Notes: generated by a model not told the origin, from the sequence alone. 40,588 bases of DNA from Candidatus Gastranaerophilales bacterium (GCA_944325605.1 CALVAX010000015.1:1-40588); one strand, 5' to 3'. Shown: positions 7,511-16,885, numbered from the stretch's first letter. Numbers and translations: made by a program.

Positions 7511-9658
7511 ATGGTACCGGAAACAAAAAAATTCGAAATTGAAATCGGCGGAAAAACAGTTACCGTCGAAACCGGGAAGTATGCTAAATCCACTAATGGT
7601 TCTGTTACAGTAAGATGCGGAGATACAATGCTTTTTGTTCACTGTGTTGTATCAAAAGAACCAAGAGTCGGAATTGATTTCTTCCCTTTGTTAATTGATT
7701 ATGAAGAAAGAATGTCCTCAATCGGGCGTATTCCTGGCGGTTACAACCGTTCAGAAGGCAAGGCAAGCGATAAAGCAATCCTTGTTTCGCGTTTGATTGA
7801 CAGACCGATAAGACCTCTGTTCCCGAAAGGATACAGAAATGATATTCAAATCGTAGCGCAGTTGTTCAGCTACGACCAGCAAAACCAGCCTGATACTCTT
7901 GCAATGCTCGGGGCATCATGCGCTTTAATGCTTTCAGGCGCACCGTTTGAAGGGCCGATTGGCGCAGTCAGAGTTTCACGTGACGAAAACGGCAATATGA
8001 TTGCAAACCCGACACACCAGCAGGCTGACAAATCAGACCTAGACATTGTTGTTGCCGGAACTCATGACAGTGTAATTATGGTTGAAGCAGGATGCAAATT
8101 CGTAACAGAAGACGATATTATGAATGCCGTTGAATTTGCTCAGGCCGAAATCAGAAAACAGTGCGACGCTCAGGTTGAATTTGCAAAAGAATGCGGAGTT
8201 GTTAAAGAAGAATTCGTAAATCCTTACGATACTTCAGAAATCAAGAAAATCATTGATGAAACAGCTCACGATATGATTTTTGATGCATACCACAACTTCG
8301 ACAGAGAATACAGACAAAACAAACTTGAAGAAGCAAAAGCTCTTGTTAAAGAGAAAATTGATGCCCTTCCTGAAGACGATTACATCAAGAAAATCATTGA
8401 AGAAACCGGAATTGACTTTGTAGCGGAAGAATTCAAAAATGCTGAAAAGAAAATTATGCGTACAATGATTCTGGATGAAGGCGTCCGTGCAGACGGAAGA
8501 AAGCCGCACGATGTCCGTCCTATCTGGTGCGAAGTTGGCGTAATCCCGAGAGCCCACGGTTCTGCGGTATTTACAAGAGGTCAAACTCAGGTTCTTTCAG
8601 TTGCAACACTTGCAGGCCCCGGAATGAAACAGGAACTCGACGGGGTTGATCCTGAAACTGAAAAAACTTATATGCACAAATACATCTTCCCGGGATTTTC
8701 AGTAGGTGAAGTTAAACCATTAAGAGGCCCCGGAAGACGTGAAGTCGGACACGGCAACCTTGCAGAACGCGCAAACATTCCGGCACTTCCTTCTCAGGAA
8801 GAATTCGGCTACACAATCCGTGTAACTTCAGACGTACTTGAATCCAACGGTTCAACCTCAATGGCTTCAACCTGCGGCTCTTCAATGGCTCTGATGAATG
8901 CCGGCGTTCCTGTTAAATGTATGATAGGCGGTGTTGCAATGGGTATGATTACCGAAGAAGGTAGAGAACCTGTTGTTTTGACAGACATTCAGGGCATTGA
9001 AGACTTCCTCGGCGATATGGACTTCAAAGTAACAGGAAACGATGACGGAATTACTGCTCTTCAAATGGATATGAAAGCAAAAGGAATTGCAAATGATACC
9101 TTGCGCCGCGCACTTGCACAGGCAAAAGAAGGCAGACTGCATATCCTCGGCGAAATGAGAAAGGTAATTACAAAACCGGCAGACCACCTGTCACCGTTTG
9201 CACCGAGCATTACGACAATGACAATTCCTGTTGACGACATCGGAACAGTCATCGGACCCGGCGGAAAACAAATCCGTGCGATTATCGACGCTTCAGGTGC
9301 CGAAATCGACATTCAGGACTCTGGTGTTGTAACGATTACATCAAACGATCAGGAAGGCGCTGAAATCGCAAAACGCATGATTCGTGATCTTACATTCAAA
9401 CCCGAAGTCGGCATGATTATCAAAGGCAAAGTTGTTAGAATTATCCCGATTGGCGCGTTTGTAGAACTCGGCGGCGGCAAAGACGGTATGGTTCACATCT
9501 CGCAAATCTGCCACGAAAGAATTGACTCAATCGAACCGCACGTAAAAATCGGCGATGAAGTAATCGTAAAAGTTATCAAAATTGATGAAAAAGGCCGTGT
9601 AAACCTTACAATCAAAGGGGTTACAGAAGAAGAAAAGGCACAGCTTTTAAATCAATAG
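7511..9658 (+). CDS. pnp: Polyribonucleotide nucleotidyltransferase (PNPase)
   Basis: The protein has 715 residues from the ATG at 7511 (AAGG five bases upstream), the usual length. It has two RNase PH-like domains with the conserved DFKVTGNDDGITALQMD active-site segment in the second, then a KH domain (VIGPGGKQIRAIID) and a C-terminal S1 domain (IPIGAFVELGGGKDGMVHIS). It degrades RNA phosphorolytically from the 3' end and takes part in mRNA turnover. The usual neighbour rpsO (S15) is absent; pnp stands alone with its own promoter and terminator. The start at 7511 excludes about 67 codons of open frame that lie before the promoter. Confidence 0.97.
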   Translation: MVPETKKFEIEIGGKTVTVETGKYAKSTNGSVTVRCGDTMLFVHCVVSKEPRVGIDFFPLLIDYEERMSSIGRIPGGYNRSEGKASDKAILVSRLIDRPIRPLFPKGYRNDIQIVAQLFSYDQQNQPDTLAMLGASCALMLSGAPFEGPIGAVRVSRDENGNMIANPTHQQADKSDLDIVVAGTHDSVIMVEAGCKFVTEDDIMNAVEFAQAEIRKQCDAQVEFAKECGVVKEEFVNPYDTSEIKKIIDETAHDMIFDAYHNFDREYRQNKLEEAKALVKEKIDALPEDDYIKKIIEETGIDFVAEEFKNAEKKIMRTMILDEGVRADGRKPHDVRPIWCEVGVIPRAHGSAVFTRGQTQVLSVATLAGPGMKQELDGVDPETEKTYMHKYIFPGFSVGEVKPLRGPGRREVGHGNLAERANIPALPSQEEFGYTIRVTSDVLESNGSTSMASTCGSSMALMNAGVPVKCMIGGVAMGMITEEGREPVVLTDIQGIEDFLGDMDFKVTGNDDGITALQMDMKAKGIANDTLRRALAQAKEGRLHILGEMRKVITKPADHLSPFAPSITTMTIPVDDIGTVIGPGGKQIRAIIDASGAEIDIQDSGVVTITSNDQEGAEIAKRMIRDLTFKPEVGMIIKGKVVRIIPIGAFVELGGGKDGMVHISQICHERIDSIEPHVKIGDEVIVKVIKIDEKGRVNLTIKGVTEEEKAQLLNQ

Positions 9659-9675
9659 GATAGGATTAACAAGGC

Positions 9676-9708
9676 GGCGGGAACGGTTTTAACCGTTCCC
9701 GCCTTTTT
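9676..9708 (+). terminator. Strong intrinsic terminator of pnp
   Basis: A perfect 13-bp stem, GGCGGGAACGGTT (9676-9688) with its complement ending at 9703, is followed by TTTTT. Confidence 0.92.
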
Positions 9709-9785
9709 ATAAATTGCACAGGCTGATGTCATCCTGCGTCTTTTTATTTGTAGGATGTGGTAAATCTATAATTTACCTCATCCTG

Positions 9786-12752
9786 CTACTTGATTTGTAT
9801 GTTAAATACTGTGCCGTCTTTCAATATTAATTGGGTTATATCATCAGCAACCTTAACCACCTCAATTCCAAATTGATTAGCTTGATCTATTAAACGAGTG
9901 ATATCTTCAAAGTAGTACTCTTGCTGTGATTTGGCGAAAGGAGCATCAGGATATAATTCCATACATTTATTGAACAATACTCTAAGCTCTTTACTATGGT
10001 CACCATGAAGGAAGGTATCTTTAGTGCTAAGGCATATCGGATTTTCAGCTGTACCTTGGAATTTATAAGCAAATACAGTGCCGTCTTTCAGGGTAATTTT
10101 ATTAATTGTTTGCCAATCAGAAGAACATCCAACTCCTAAGTCTTGAAGAGCAAGGCCTAACTCAAATATCGAGCCGCCGGTTTTACAATGAGAATCAGCA
10201 TTTTTTCCTAATGTATCCGGATAAAGCTCTTTTAGTTTTGCAATCAATAACAGCCTTCCTTCTTCATCGTTAAGACTTATCGGATTTTCTTCAGTACCTG
10301 CGGCAGGCTTTGCTTCTGTAGGTTTGGTTTCTGCTGCTTTCGGCGCTTGTTCCGCAGCTTTTGGCGCTTCTACAGGCCCGAGTTCTGTTGTTTCGTATGT
10401 TTTATCGTCAAATCTGATTTTTACCTGAGTTCCGTCTTCTTTAGTGCGGATACCTTCATAGATTCCGTCACCAACTCTTGTTAACTCACCCTCACCCAAT
10501 GGGCCTTTAGTTTTAATTTTTTCAACAACTCCGTTATTGTACAATTTGGTGTTTTCATATCCGTCAGCGCCTTTAAAATTATGCTCTATTTTTTTGCCGT
10601 TTGAATCATATTTAGAATTTGTTTCGCAGATAAATTTGCCATCCTTATCAAAGCTTGTAGATTTTAAAATGTCACCTTTTGCATTCCACTGATATTCACG
10701 GACTGTGCCGTCAGGCTTTACTTCCTTTTCAGTACTGACAACTTTGTTGTAATCAACAGCAGCATTTTCAGCAGGTTTTTCTGTTGGCTTAGCTTCTTCA
10801 GCCTTCGGGGCTTCTTCGACAGGTTTTGGCTCTTCAACAGGCTTTGCTTCTGCTTTCGGGGATTCCTCAACAGGTTTTAGCTCTTCGACAGGCTTTGTTT
10901 CTGCTTTCGGAGCTTCTTCTACAGGCTTTGACTCCTCAACAGGTTTCGGCTCGGCTTTCGGGGATTCCTCAACAGGTTTTAGCTCTTCGACAGGCTTTGT
11001 TTCTGCTTTCGAAGCCTCTTCTATAGGTTTTGACTCCTCAACAGGTTTCGGCTCGGCTTTCGGAGCCTCTGCTGCAGGTTTTGTACCGGCCTTAAGCTTC
11101 ATTGAATAAGTACCTGCACCGTCAACTGACAGATAAAGTTTACCGTTATGGGCAAAAACATTTACTCTGTTCCCAAGAAGAACTGCTGACTCTGTAAGAG
11201 TCTTTAAAGCTCCAGCCTCAGTAAATTCAGGAGAGTTATATATTTTTAAATCTTCTAAAAATCTTTTAACAAGATCTTTGTTTTTCGGATTATCATTAAG
11301 TAATGCTTTAATAAATTCCTTCAAATTTTTGTCATCACTGAGCGACTTCGCCTCAGGGAATTTTGTTTCTGCCTTTGGTGCTTCTTCTACAGGCTTCGGC
11401 TCTTCAACCGGTTTTGCTTCTGCTTTCGGTGCTTCTTCTATAGGCTTCGGCTCCTCAACTGGTTTTGCTTCCGCTTTCGGTGCTTCTTCTACAGGCTTCG
11501 GCTCCTCAACTGGTTTTGCTTCCGCTTTCGGGGCTTCTTCTACAGGCTTTGACTCTTCAACCGGTTTTGCTTCTGCTTTCGGAGCTTCTTCTACAGGCTT
11601 TGACTCTTCAACCGGTTTTGCTTCTGCTTTCGGAGCTTCTTCTACAGGCTTTGACTCCTCAACTGGTTTTGCTTCTGCTTTCGGAGCTTCTTCTACAGGC
11701 TTCGGCTCCTCAACAGGTTTTGTTTCTGCTTTCGGAGCTTCTTCTATAGGCTTCGGCTCCTCAACTGGTTTTGCTTCCGCTTTCGGAGCTTCTTCTATAG
11801 GCTTCGGCTCCTCAACTGGTTTTGCTTCCGCTTTCGGTGCTTCTTCTACAGGCTTCGGCTCCTCAACTGGTTTTGCTTCCGCTTTCGGGGCTTCTTCTGT
11901 AGGCTTCGGCTCCTCAACTGGTTTTGTTTCCGCTTTCGGGGCTTCTTCTACAGGCTTCGGCTCCTCAACTGGTTTTGCTTCCGCTTTCGGGGCTTCTTCT
12001 ACAGGCTTCGGAGCTTCGGCTGCAGGTTTTGCACCTTCCGGAGCCGGCTGGTTCTGCTGTGCTTCTGCTTTTTTAGATGCCATTTTCTTACCTTTTGCGG
12101 CACCGCCTTTGATAATACCAAATGCCGGAACCGCTGCCGCAACTTCGACAGCCCCGTCCATTGCCTGTGACATGCTGGCTTTTGCTTCAGCCTCGGTTGT
12201 TGAATCGTAATATTTTTGAGTTCCCTCAATTATATTTTTGCCGCCATTGAAAGTCATATAACCCGCAAGCCCGAGCCCTGCAACTTTTGCAGTTCCCGCA
12301 ATTCCTGCAACAACCGCAGCACTTGCACCGGCTGCAGCGGCAACAGGTGCGGCAAACGCTAATGCAGCAACGGTACCGACAGTCATTGCCGTTCTTTTTA
12401 AGCTAAATCCGTTTTCATCACAGAACATGCCTTTTACAAAATTTTTACCGCTGTTCAATGCAATTTCGCCGATTTCCCCCCAGCTTAATTCATGACGTTT
12501 TTTTACATCCGAAAAAATAAACTCATACTCAGGTTTTTCGACATTCTCAGTCTTATCTTCAGCTTTTGCAAAAGTTATCATCAGCCCTTTCTTTGGCTTC
12601 AAATTTGTTGAGTCTGCTGAAACTGTATCAGCAGAAACTGCAGGTGTTGAATAAAAAATGTTTTCATCAACTTCAACCGTGTCCTTTTTGGCATTCTCGT
12701 AATTTTTCCCTAAATTAAATCTGATAACTTGAACTCTTAAATCGTCTGACAT
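9786..12752 (-). CDS. Large repeat protein with Pro/Glu/Lys/Ala 17-residue repeats
   Basis: The protein has 988 residues from the ATG at 12752 (GGGGA eight bases upstream); an in-frame TTG two codons earlier is less likely. There is no Sec signal. In order: a polar N-terminus; an Ala/Gly-rich hydrophobic region (about 120-170) that could insert in a membrane; 12 copies of a 17-residue unit of the type APKAEAKPVEEPKPVEE; a globular segment of about 90 residues; five more units; a segment with D-G-K and G-D-G turns resembling wall or RHS-like short repeats; and two copies of an ~80-residue domain, each starting ENPI and ending LKDGTVF. I infer a surface or periplasm-spanning rod with C-terminal heads. 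The function is unknown. Confidence 0.85.
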   Translation of the reverse strand: MSDDLRVQVIRFNLGKNYENAKKDTVEVDENIFYSTPAVSADTVSADSTNLKPKKGLMITFAKAEDKTENVEKPEYEFIFSDVKKRHELSWGEIGEIALNSGKNFVKGMFCDENGFSLKRTAMTVGTVAALAFAAPVAAAAGASAAVVAGIAGTAKVAGLGLAGYMTFNGGKNIIEGTQKYYDSTTEAEAKASMSQAMDGAVEVAAAVPAFGIIKGGAAKGKKMASKKAEAQQNQPAPEGAKPAAEAPKPVEEAPKAEAKPVEEPKPVEEAPKAETKPVEEPKPTEEAPKAEAKPVEEPKPVEEAPKAEAKPVEEPKPIEEAPKAEAKPVEEPKPIEEAPKAETKPVEEPKPVEEAPKAEAKPVEESKPVEEAPKAEAKPVEESKPVEEAPKAEAKPVEESKPVEEAPKAEAKPVEEPKPVEEAPKAEAKPVEEPKPIEEAPKAEAKPVEEPKPVEEAPKAETKFPEAKSLSDDKNLKEFIKALLNDNPKNKDLVKRFLEDLKIYNSPEFTEAGALKTLTESAVLLGNRVNVFAHNGKLYLSVDGAGTYSMKLKAGTKPAAEAPKAEPKPVEESKPIEEASKAETKPVEELKPVEESPKAEPKPVEESKPVEEAPKAETKPVEELKPVEESPKAEAKPVEEPKPVEEAPKAEEAKPTEKPAENAAVDYNKVVSTEKEVKPDGTVREYQWNAKGDILKSTSFDKDGKFICETNSKYDSNGKKIEHNFKGADGYENTKLYNNGVVEKIKTKGPLGEGELTRVGDGIYEGIRTKEDGTQVKIRFDDKTYETTELGPVEAPKAAEQAPKAAETKPTEAKPAAGTEENPISLNDEEGRLLLIAKLKELYPDTLGKNADSHCKTGGSIFELGLALQDLGVGCSSDWQTINKITLKDGTVFAYKFQGTAENPICLSTKDTFLHGDHSKELRVLFNKCMELYPDAPFAKSQQEYYFEDITRLIDQANQFGIEVVKVADDITQLILKDGTVFNIQIK
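10790..11075 (-). repeat. Second 51-bp repeat block, five units (coding)
   Basis: Units alternate as PKAEPKPVEESKP and KAETKPVEELKP, giving a higher-order period of 102 bp (34 residues). This is more diverged than the first block and separated from it by a globular segment. Confidence 0.85.
11365..12010 (-). repeat. 51-bp tandem repeat, 12 units (coding)
   Basis: The 51-bp unit encodes 17 residues and is nearly identical between neighbours, differing mostly at A/T (Ala/Thr), P/S and V/I/T positions. Such arrays change copy number by slippage or recombination, so length is expected to vary between strains. Confidence 0.9.
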
Positions 12753-12842
12753 AGGCAAATTCCCCTTAATTTTTTCCTCTATACAGTTATAAAAAAAAAT
12801 TAATTAGCAGAATTGCGCTTTTTATGATTTATAAATTCACAA

Positions 12843-12872
12843 TTGTTTACATAAAGATTTTTATGCTAAGAT
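12843..12872 (+). promoter_or_regulatory. Promoter of the PfkB kinase gene
   Basis: TTGTTT (12843-12848), 18 bases, then TAAGAT (12867-12872) with an extended -10 (TGC just before it). Confidence 0.5.
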
Positions 12873-12897
12873 AAAGACAACTGGAGGATATTAAAAT

Positions 12898-13944
12898 ATG
12901 TGTGACGTAATTACAATCGGAAGTGCCACAATGGATGTTTTCGTCGAAAGTGATGATGCTAACATCGTATCTGTTTATACTAAAAACAAAAAATCAGAAT
13001 TCATGAGCTACCCCTACGGCGCAAAAGTCGAGATTGAAGATTTCACATCACAGGTCGGCGGAGGCGGGGTCAACACAGCCGTAAACTTCGCAAACCTCGG
13101 ATACAAAACAAGTGCAATCTTTAAAATCGGTGATGATATTTATTCAGAAGGAGTTCTTGAATCTTTCAAAAACAAAAACATTGACCTTTCAAATATAATT
13201 CAAGACCCCAAAGTCAGCACAGGATTTTCAATTATTCTTGTAAGCTTTCAGGGCGACAGAACCGTCCTTGCCCACAGAGGCGCAAATGCAATGATCAAAA
13301 AATCTGACATCAATTTTGATGCCATTAAAAATGCAAAACTTTTATACATTGCCCCTATGAACGGCGACAGTACTAAAGTTCTCGATGATATTGCAACTTT
13401 TGCAAGCGAAAATAAGGTCTTTGTCTGCTTCAACGCCGGCTCTACAAGTATTAAAAAAGGGTTTAACTACCTCAAAAAAATTCTCGACAATGCCAATATC
13501 GTTGTTATGAATAAAGAAGAAGCCTCACTTGCAACTAAAATTCAGGTAAGACCCGACACCAGAGAAGTTAAATACTCTGAAGAACCCCTTCATCCGGATA
13601 TTAAGGAAATGTTTAAAAAATTAAAAGTCAGGGATTACCAGATTGTAGTTATAACTGACGGCAAAAACGGCGCTTACGCCTATGACGGTAAAAAATTCTA
13701 TATCTGTCCGGTTTTTGACGGCCCGGTTGTTTCGACCCTCGGCGCCGGAGATGCTTTTGCTTCCACGTTCTGCGCTGCATTAGAAAGAAACAGGCTGGAT
13801 ATAGGAAAATCATTGATGTATGCTTCAGTAAATTCAGCGGGTGCAGTGTCTGAATTCGGTGCAACACAGGGACTTCTGACTTTCGAGCAAATAGAAGAAA
13901 AACTTAAAAATAAACCCGACTATACTTTCAAAATCGTCGAATAA
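12898..13944 (+). CDS. PfkB-family carbohydrate or nucleoside kinase
   Basis: The protein has 348 residues. It carries both PfkB signatures: the N-terminal GGGGVNTAVNFANLGY substrate-side motif and the C-terminal STLGAGDAFASTF motif with the catalytic Asp. The family phosphorylates sugars or nucleosides (ribokinase, fructokinase, adenosine kinase) with ATP. The N-terminal DVFVESDD and an inserted basic segment do not let me name the substrate. The start is set by GGAGG with a ten-base spacing. It is divergent from the large repeat protein and separated from the downstream redox cluster by a fresh promoter. Confidence 0.9.
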   Translation: MCDVITIGSATMDVFVESDDANIVSVYTKNKKSEFMSYPYGAKVEIEDFTSQVGGGGVNTAVNFANLGYKTSAIFKIGDDIYSEGVLESFKNKNIDLSNIIQDPKVSTGFSIILVSFQGDRTVLAHRGANAMIKKSDINFDAIKNAKLLYIAPMNGDSTKVLDDIATFASENKVFVCFNAGSTSIKKGFNYLKKILDNANIVVMNKEEASLATKIQVRPDTREVKYSEEPLHPDIKEMFKKLKVRDYQIVVITDGKNGAYAYDGKKFYICPVFDGPVVSTLGAGDAFASTFCAALERNRLDIGKSLMYASVNSAGAVSEFGATQGLLTFEQIEEKLKNKPDYTFKIVE

Positions 13945-13963
13945 TTATTAAAAATAATAAACT

Positions 13964-13993
13964 TCTGTACTAAAGCCTTTTTTGTAGTATAAT
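13964..13993 (+). promoter_or_regulatory. Promoter of the NfnA-Etf cluster
   Basis: TATAAT (13988-13993) is preceded by a weak -35 (TTCTGT, 13964-13969). The AGGAGAG ribosome-binding site of the first gene follows at about 14011. Confidence 0.5.
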
Positions 13994-14027
13994 GAAGAAA
14001 AAAGAGTTATAGGAGAGAATTAACAAA

Positions 14028-14873
14028 ATGGGATATAAAATTTTAGCAAAAAAAGAAATTTGTCCGAACCAGTATGAAATTACGGTAGATGCACCTTACG
14101 TTGTAAGAAATGCAAAAGCCGGACAGTTTATAATCTTCAGGGCTGACGAAAACAGCGAAAGAGTTCCGCTTACGATAGCCGATGTTGATAAAGAAAAAGG
14201 TGAATTAACTTTAGTCTTTATGGCTGTCGGCTATTCAACCAAAAAGCTTGCAGCATTGAATGAAGGCGATGAAATCCATGATATAGTTGGCCCTTTAGGC
14301 CAGCCGACACATATTAAAAAATACGGAACTGTTGTTTGTCTTGCAGGAGGCTACGGCGCTGCTCCATGCTACTTGATTGCAAAGGCCTTCAAAGAAGCCG
14401 GCAATAAAGTTTACATGATTATGGGCGCAAGAAATAAAGACCTTATATTCTGGGCTGACAAAATGAAGGATGCCTGCTCTGAATTATTCATAACAACAGA
14501 TGATGGCTCACTGGGCGAAAAAGGTTTCGTAACCCAGGTATTGGAAAAAATCATGAACCGTGAAAAAGTAGATTATGCTATTGCGGTAGGCCCGATGCCT
14601 ATGATGAGAGCGGTTGCAGAAATGACTAGAGGCAAAGGTATATACACAGAAGCCAGCATGAACCCGATTATGGTAGACGGAACAGGTATGTGCGGAGCAT
14701 GCCGTGTGACTGTCGGCGGAGAAGTTAAATTTGCCTGCGTAGACGGTCCTGATTTCGATGCGCATAAAATTGACTTTGATGAAGTTATAAACAGAACACG
14801 TATCTACAAAGATCAAGAAAGAAAACGTGATGAAAATTGTAACCTTCTAAAACAAGCTTCATTACAGAAATAA
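14028..14873 (+). CDS. NfnA/SudB-like ferredoxin-NAD(P)+ oxidoreductase flavoprotein subunit
   Basis: The protein has 281 residues. The order is that of the ferredoxin-NADP reductase superfamily: an FAD-binding barrel with RVPLTIAD (about 45-52), an NAD(P)-binding fold starting CLAGGYGAAP (104-113), and a C-terminal MCGACRVTVGG...FACVDG segment whose C222, C225 and C237 bind a [2Fe-2S] cluster. It is the small, NAD(H)-side subunit type of NfnAB and sulfide dehydrogenase. The large partner (NfnB/GltA-like) is missing next door; instead a small Cys protein and EtfBA follow within 230 bases. A role feeding electrons to or from the flavoprotein is inferred. Confidence 0.87.
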   Translation: MGYKILAKKEICPNQYEITVDAPYVVRNAKAGQFIIFRADENSERVPLTIADVDKEKGELTLVFMAVGYSTKKLAALNEGDEIHDIVGPLGQPTHIKKYGTVVCLAGGYGAAPCYLIAKAFKEAGNKVYMIMGARNKDLIFWADKMKDACSELFITTDDGSLGEKGFVTQVLEKIMNREKVDYAIAVGPMPMMRAVAEMTRGKGIYTEASMNPIMVDGTGMCGACRVTVGGEVKFACVDGPDFDAHKIDFDEVINRTRIYKDQERKRDENCNLLKQASLQK

Positions 14874-14883
14874 AAGGGAGAGA

Positions 14884-15096
14884 ATGATGGCAATAAAAAA
14901 AGATATCCCGTTTTGTCCGGTATTAAGCATAGGAACAGGTATAGACATGGTATGCACTCAGGATCGCTGCAGCTGGTACATTCCGAGTGTTAAAAAATGT
15001 TCTATGTACATAATGGCATACAACGCTTTGCTTGCAGCCAACTCAAGACAGGCAGCCCAGCGGCAAAGAAAAACGAACAACAACGCAAACAGTTAA
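14884..15096 (+). CDS. Small cysteine-containing protein of unknown function
   Basis: The protein has 70 residues with four cysteines (C11, C24, C29, C39) in the first 40 positions, including VCTQDRCSWY, then an Ala/Gln/Asn-rich tail. The cysteine pattern could hold an Fe-S cluster or zinc. I do not recognise the family. It lies 10 bases after the NfnA-like gene and three bases before etfB, with GGGAG upstream, so it is almost surely co-translated with the redox cluster and may be a linker or electron-transfer subunit. Confidence 0.7.
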   Translation: MMAIKKDIPFCPVLSIGTGIDMVCTQDRCSWYIPSVKKCSMYIMAYNALLAANSRQAAQRQRKTNNNANS

Positions 15097-15099
15097 TTT

Positions 15100-15894
15100 A
15101 TGAAAATAGCACTTTGCATCAAACAAGTTCCGGACACAACAGATATAAAGTGGACGGAACATAATACTATAAATCGCGAAGGGGTTGAAAGCATTATTAA
15201 CCCTTATGATGTTTATGCGATAGAAGCTGCATTAAAAATAAAAAACTCAAACCAGAATACAGAAATAACAGCATTAACAATGGGTCCTGCGCAAGCTGAG
15301 AGCATGCTGAGAAAAACTATAGCTCTGGGAGTTGATAAAGCAGTACTAATTTCGGACAAAAAATTTGCAGGTGCCGACACCTATGCAACAGGCAAAACTT
15401 TATCAAGAGCTGTTCAAAGTGTGCTTCCTGATTTTTCCTTAGTAATCTGCGGACAATTTGCAATAGACGGCGACACAGCCCAGACCGGCCCGAGCATCGC
15501 AAATCATCTCAACATTCCGCAAATAACCTTTGTACAGGAAATTGTCGAATGTACCACAGATTATATAATCGTAAAACGTCAGGCAGACGACGGGATTGAA
15601 ACGATTAAGGCAAAACTACCGGCGCTTATTTGCGTGCTTCAAAGCAGCGAAGAGCCTTCAAGAGCGACGATTAACGGATGCAAGCATGCGCAAAAGTCAG
15701 AAATACCGATGCTTTCAATGGAAAACCTCGGACTTCTGCCGGAAGAAACGGGGATTAAAGGCTCTCCGACTTACGTCAGCAAAGCATTCAGGCCAATCAT
15801 AACCCGCACAAACGAAAAGATTTTCTATTCCGGGAGTTCCGCTGCCGCTCTTAAAGATAAAATAACGGAATTTATGGCAGGTGCAAATGAGTGA
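15100..15894 (+). CDS. etfB: Electron transfer flavoprotein subunit beta
   Basis: The protein has 264 residues, the normal length. The signatures CIKQVPDT (N-terminus), NPYD.YAIEAAL, GADTYATG and GQFAIDGDTAQTGP are all present; the last belongs to the nucleotide (AMP or second FAD) site. The GADTYATG form is typical of anaerobe ETFs, some of which bifurcate electrons. Its partner EtfA overlaps it. No acyl-CoA dehydrogenase, FixC or FixX gene is adjacent, so the electron donor is not evident. Confidence 0.93.
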   Translation: MKIALCIKQVPDTTDIKWTEHNTINREGVESIINPYDVYAIEAALKIKNSNQNTEITALTMGPAQAESMLRKTIALGVDKAVLISDKKFAGADTYATGKTLSRAVQSVLPDFSLVICGQFAIDGDTAQTGPSIANHLNIPQITFVQEIVECTTDYIIVKRQADDGIETIKAKLPALICVLQSSEEPSRATINGCKHAQKSEIPMLSMENLGLLPEETGIKGSPTYVSKAFRPIITRTNEKIFYSGSSAAALKDKITEFMAGANE

Positions 15895-16885
15895 AACAAA
15901 AGAAATCCTCTTATACGCAGAAATAACCCGCAGCAAATACATCCACACCGTATTTTTTGAACTTGCCCAAAAAGCGGTAGAATTAGCGGGAAAGCTTGGA
16001 GATTGCAAAATTTCGGCGCTGCTGTTCGCAGAACCAAACCATCTTGAAAACTATAAAGACGGCTTTTTGAAAAGCGGGATTGATAAAGTTTACGTGTTTG
16101 AGAGCGAAAAATTCAACACTTACAACACTGAACTTTATTCAAAACTTGCGATTGAATTAATAGAAGAAATTAAGCCGGAAATAATGCTGATAGGCGCGAC
16201 AAATGAGGGTCGGGATCTTGCGCCGAGGATATCGTCAGCACTTCACACGGGTCTGACGGCTGACTGTACCGGACTTGACATAAACGAAAAAGGCCAGCTT
16301 GCGGCAACCCGCCCGACATTCGGCGGCAAATTAATGGCGACGATATTGTGTAAGACATTGCCGCAGATGGCAACAGTCCGGCCGAAAGTTTTTAAACCGC
16401 TTAAAAATGACATTTTGCGCGAGACGGAATTTGCTATAAGAAAGCCGGATTTATCAGAATTCAGGGCAAAAACGGAAATTCTTGATTTTGTAAAAACGCT
16501 GGAGAACGAAATCAATGAACTTGACAGTGCGGAAGTCATTGTTGCCGGCGGCAGAGGTGTCGGCAGTCCTGAAGGGTTTGACCTATTGAAAGAGCTGGCA
16601 AAAGCATTAAACGGCACGATTGGCGCCACACGCGGGGCAGTAGACATGGGTCTTGCGCCGAAAACCATCCAGATAGGGCAGACAGGCAAAACGGTAAGAC
16701 CGAAACTTTATATAGCCTGCGGGATTTCGGGAGCAATACAGCATCTGGTCGGAATGCAGGACAGCGGGAAGATTATCGCAATAAACACAGACGAAAACGC
16801 ACCGATATTTGAAACTGCTGATTTCGGGATAGTCGGGGACATATTCAAAGTAGTGCCGGAATTGATAAAACAATTTGAGAAGTGA
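15887..16885 (+). CDS. etfA: Electron transfer flavoprotein subunit alpha
   Basis: The protein has 332 residues from the ATG at 15887; an in-frame GTG at 15881 coincides with the AGG ribosome-binding site. The C-terminal FAD domain is intact: GGRGVGSPEGF, GATRGAVDMG, QIGQTGKTVRPKLYIACGIS and a final DxFKVVPEL. It forms the heterodimer with EtfB, overlapping it by eight bases. It is the last gene of the cluster; no clear intrinsic terminator follows, only a repeat island. Confidence 0.94.
   Translation: MSETKEILLYAEITRSKYIHTVFFELAQKAVELAGKLGDCKISALLFAEPNHLENYKDGFLKSGIDKVYVFESEKFNTYNTELYSKLAIELIEEIKPEIMLIGATNEGRDLAPRISSALHTGLTADCTGLDINEKGQLAATRPTFGGKLMATILCKTLPQMATVRPKVFKPLKNDILRETEFAIRKPDLSEFRAKTEILDFVKTLENEINELDSAEVIVAGGRGVGSPEGFDLLKELAKALNGTIGATRGAVDMGLAPKTIQIGQTGKTVRPKLYIACGISGAIQHLVGMQDSGKIIAINTDENAPIFETADFGIVGDIFKVVPELIKQFEK

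Noticed and set aside
11365-12010. Regular 51-bp spacing considered as a CRISPR array
   Set aside because: The repeats are contiguous with no unique spacers and are coding in frame; no cas genes are near.
11278-12210. 310-residue open frame on the plus strand with FGASSTGFGSSTGFASA repeats
   Set aside because: It is the antisense reading of the 51-bp repeat array of the large minus-strand protein; the repeat keeps this frame open, and it has no ribosome-binding site.
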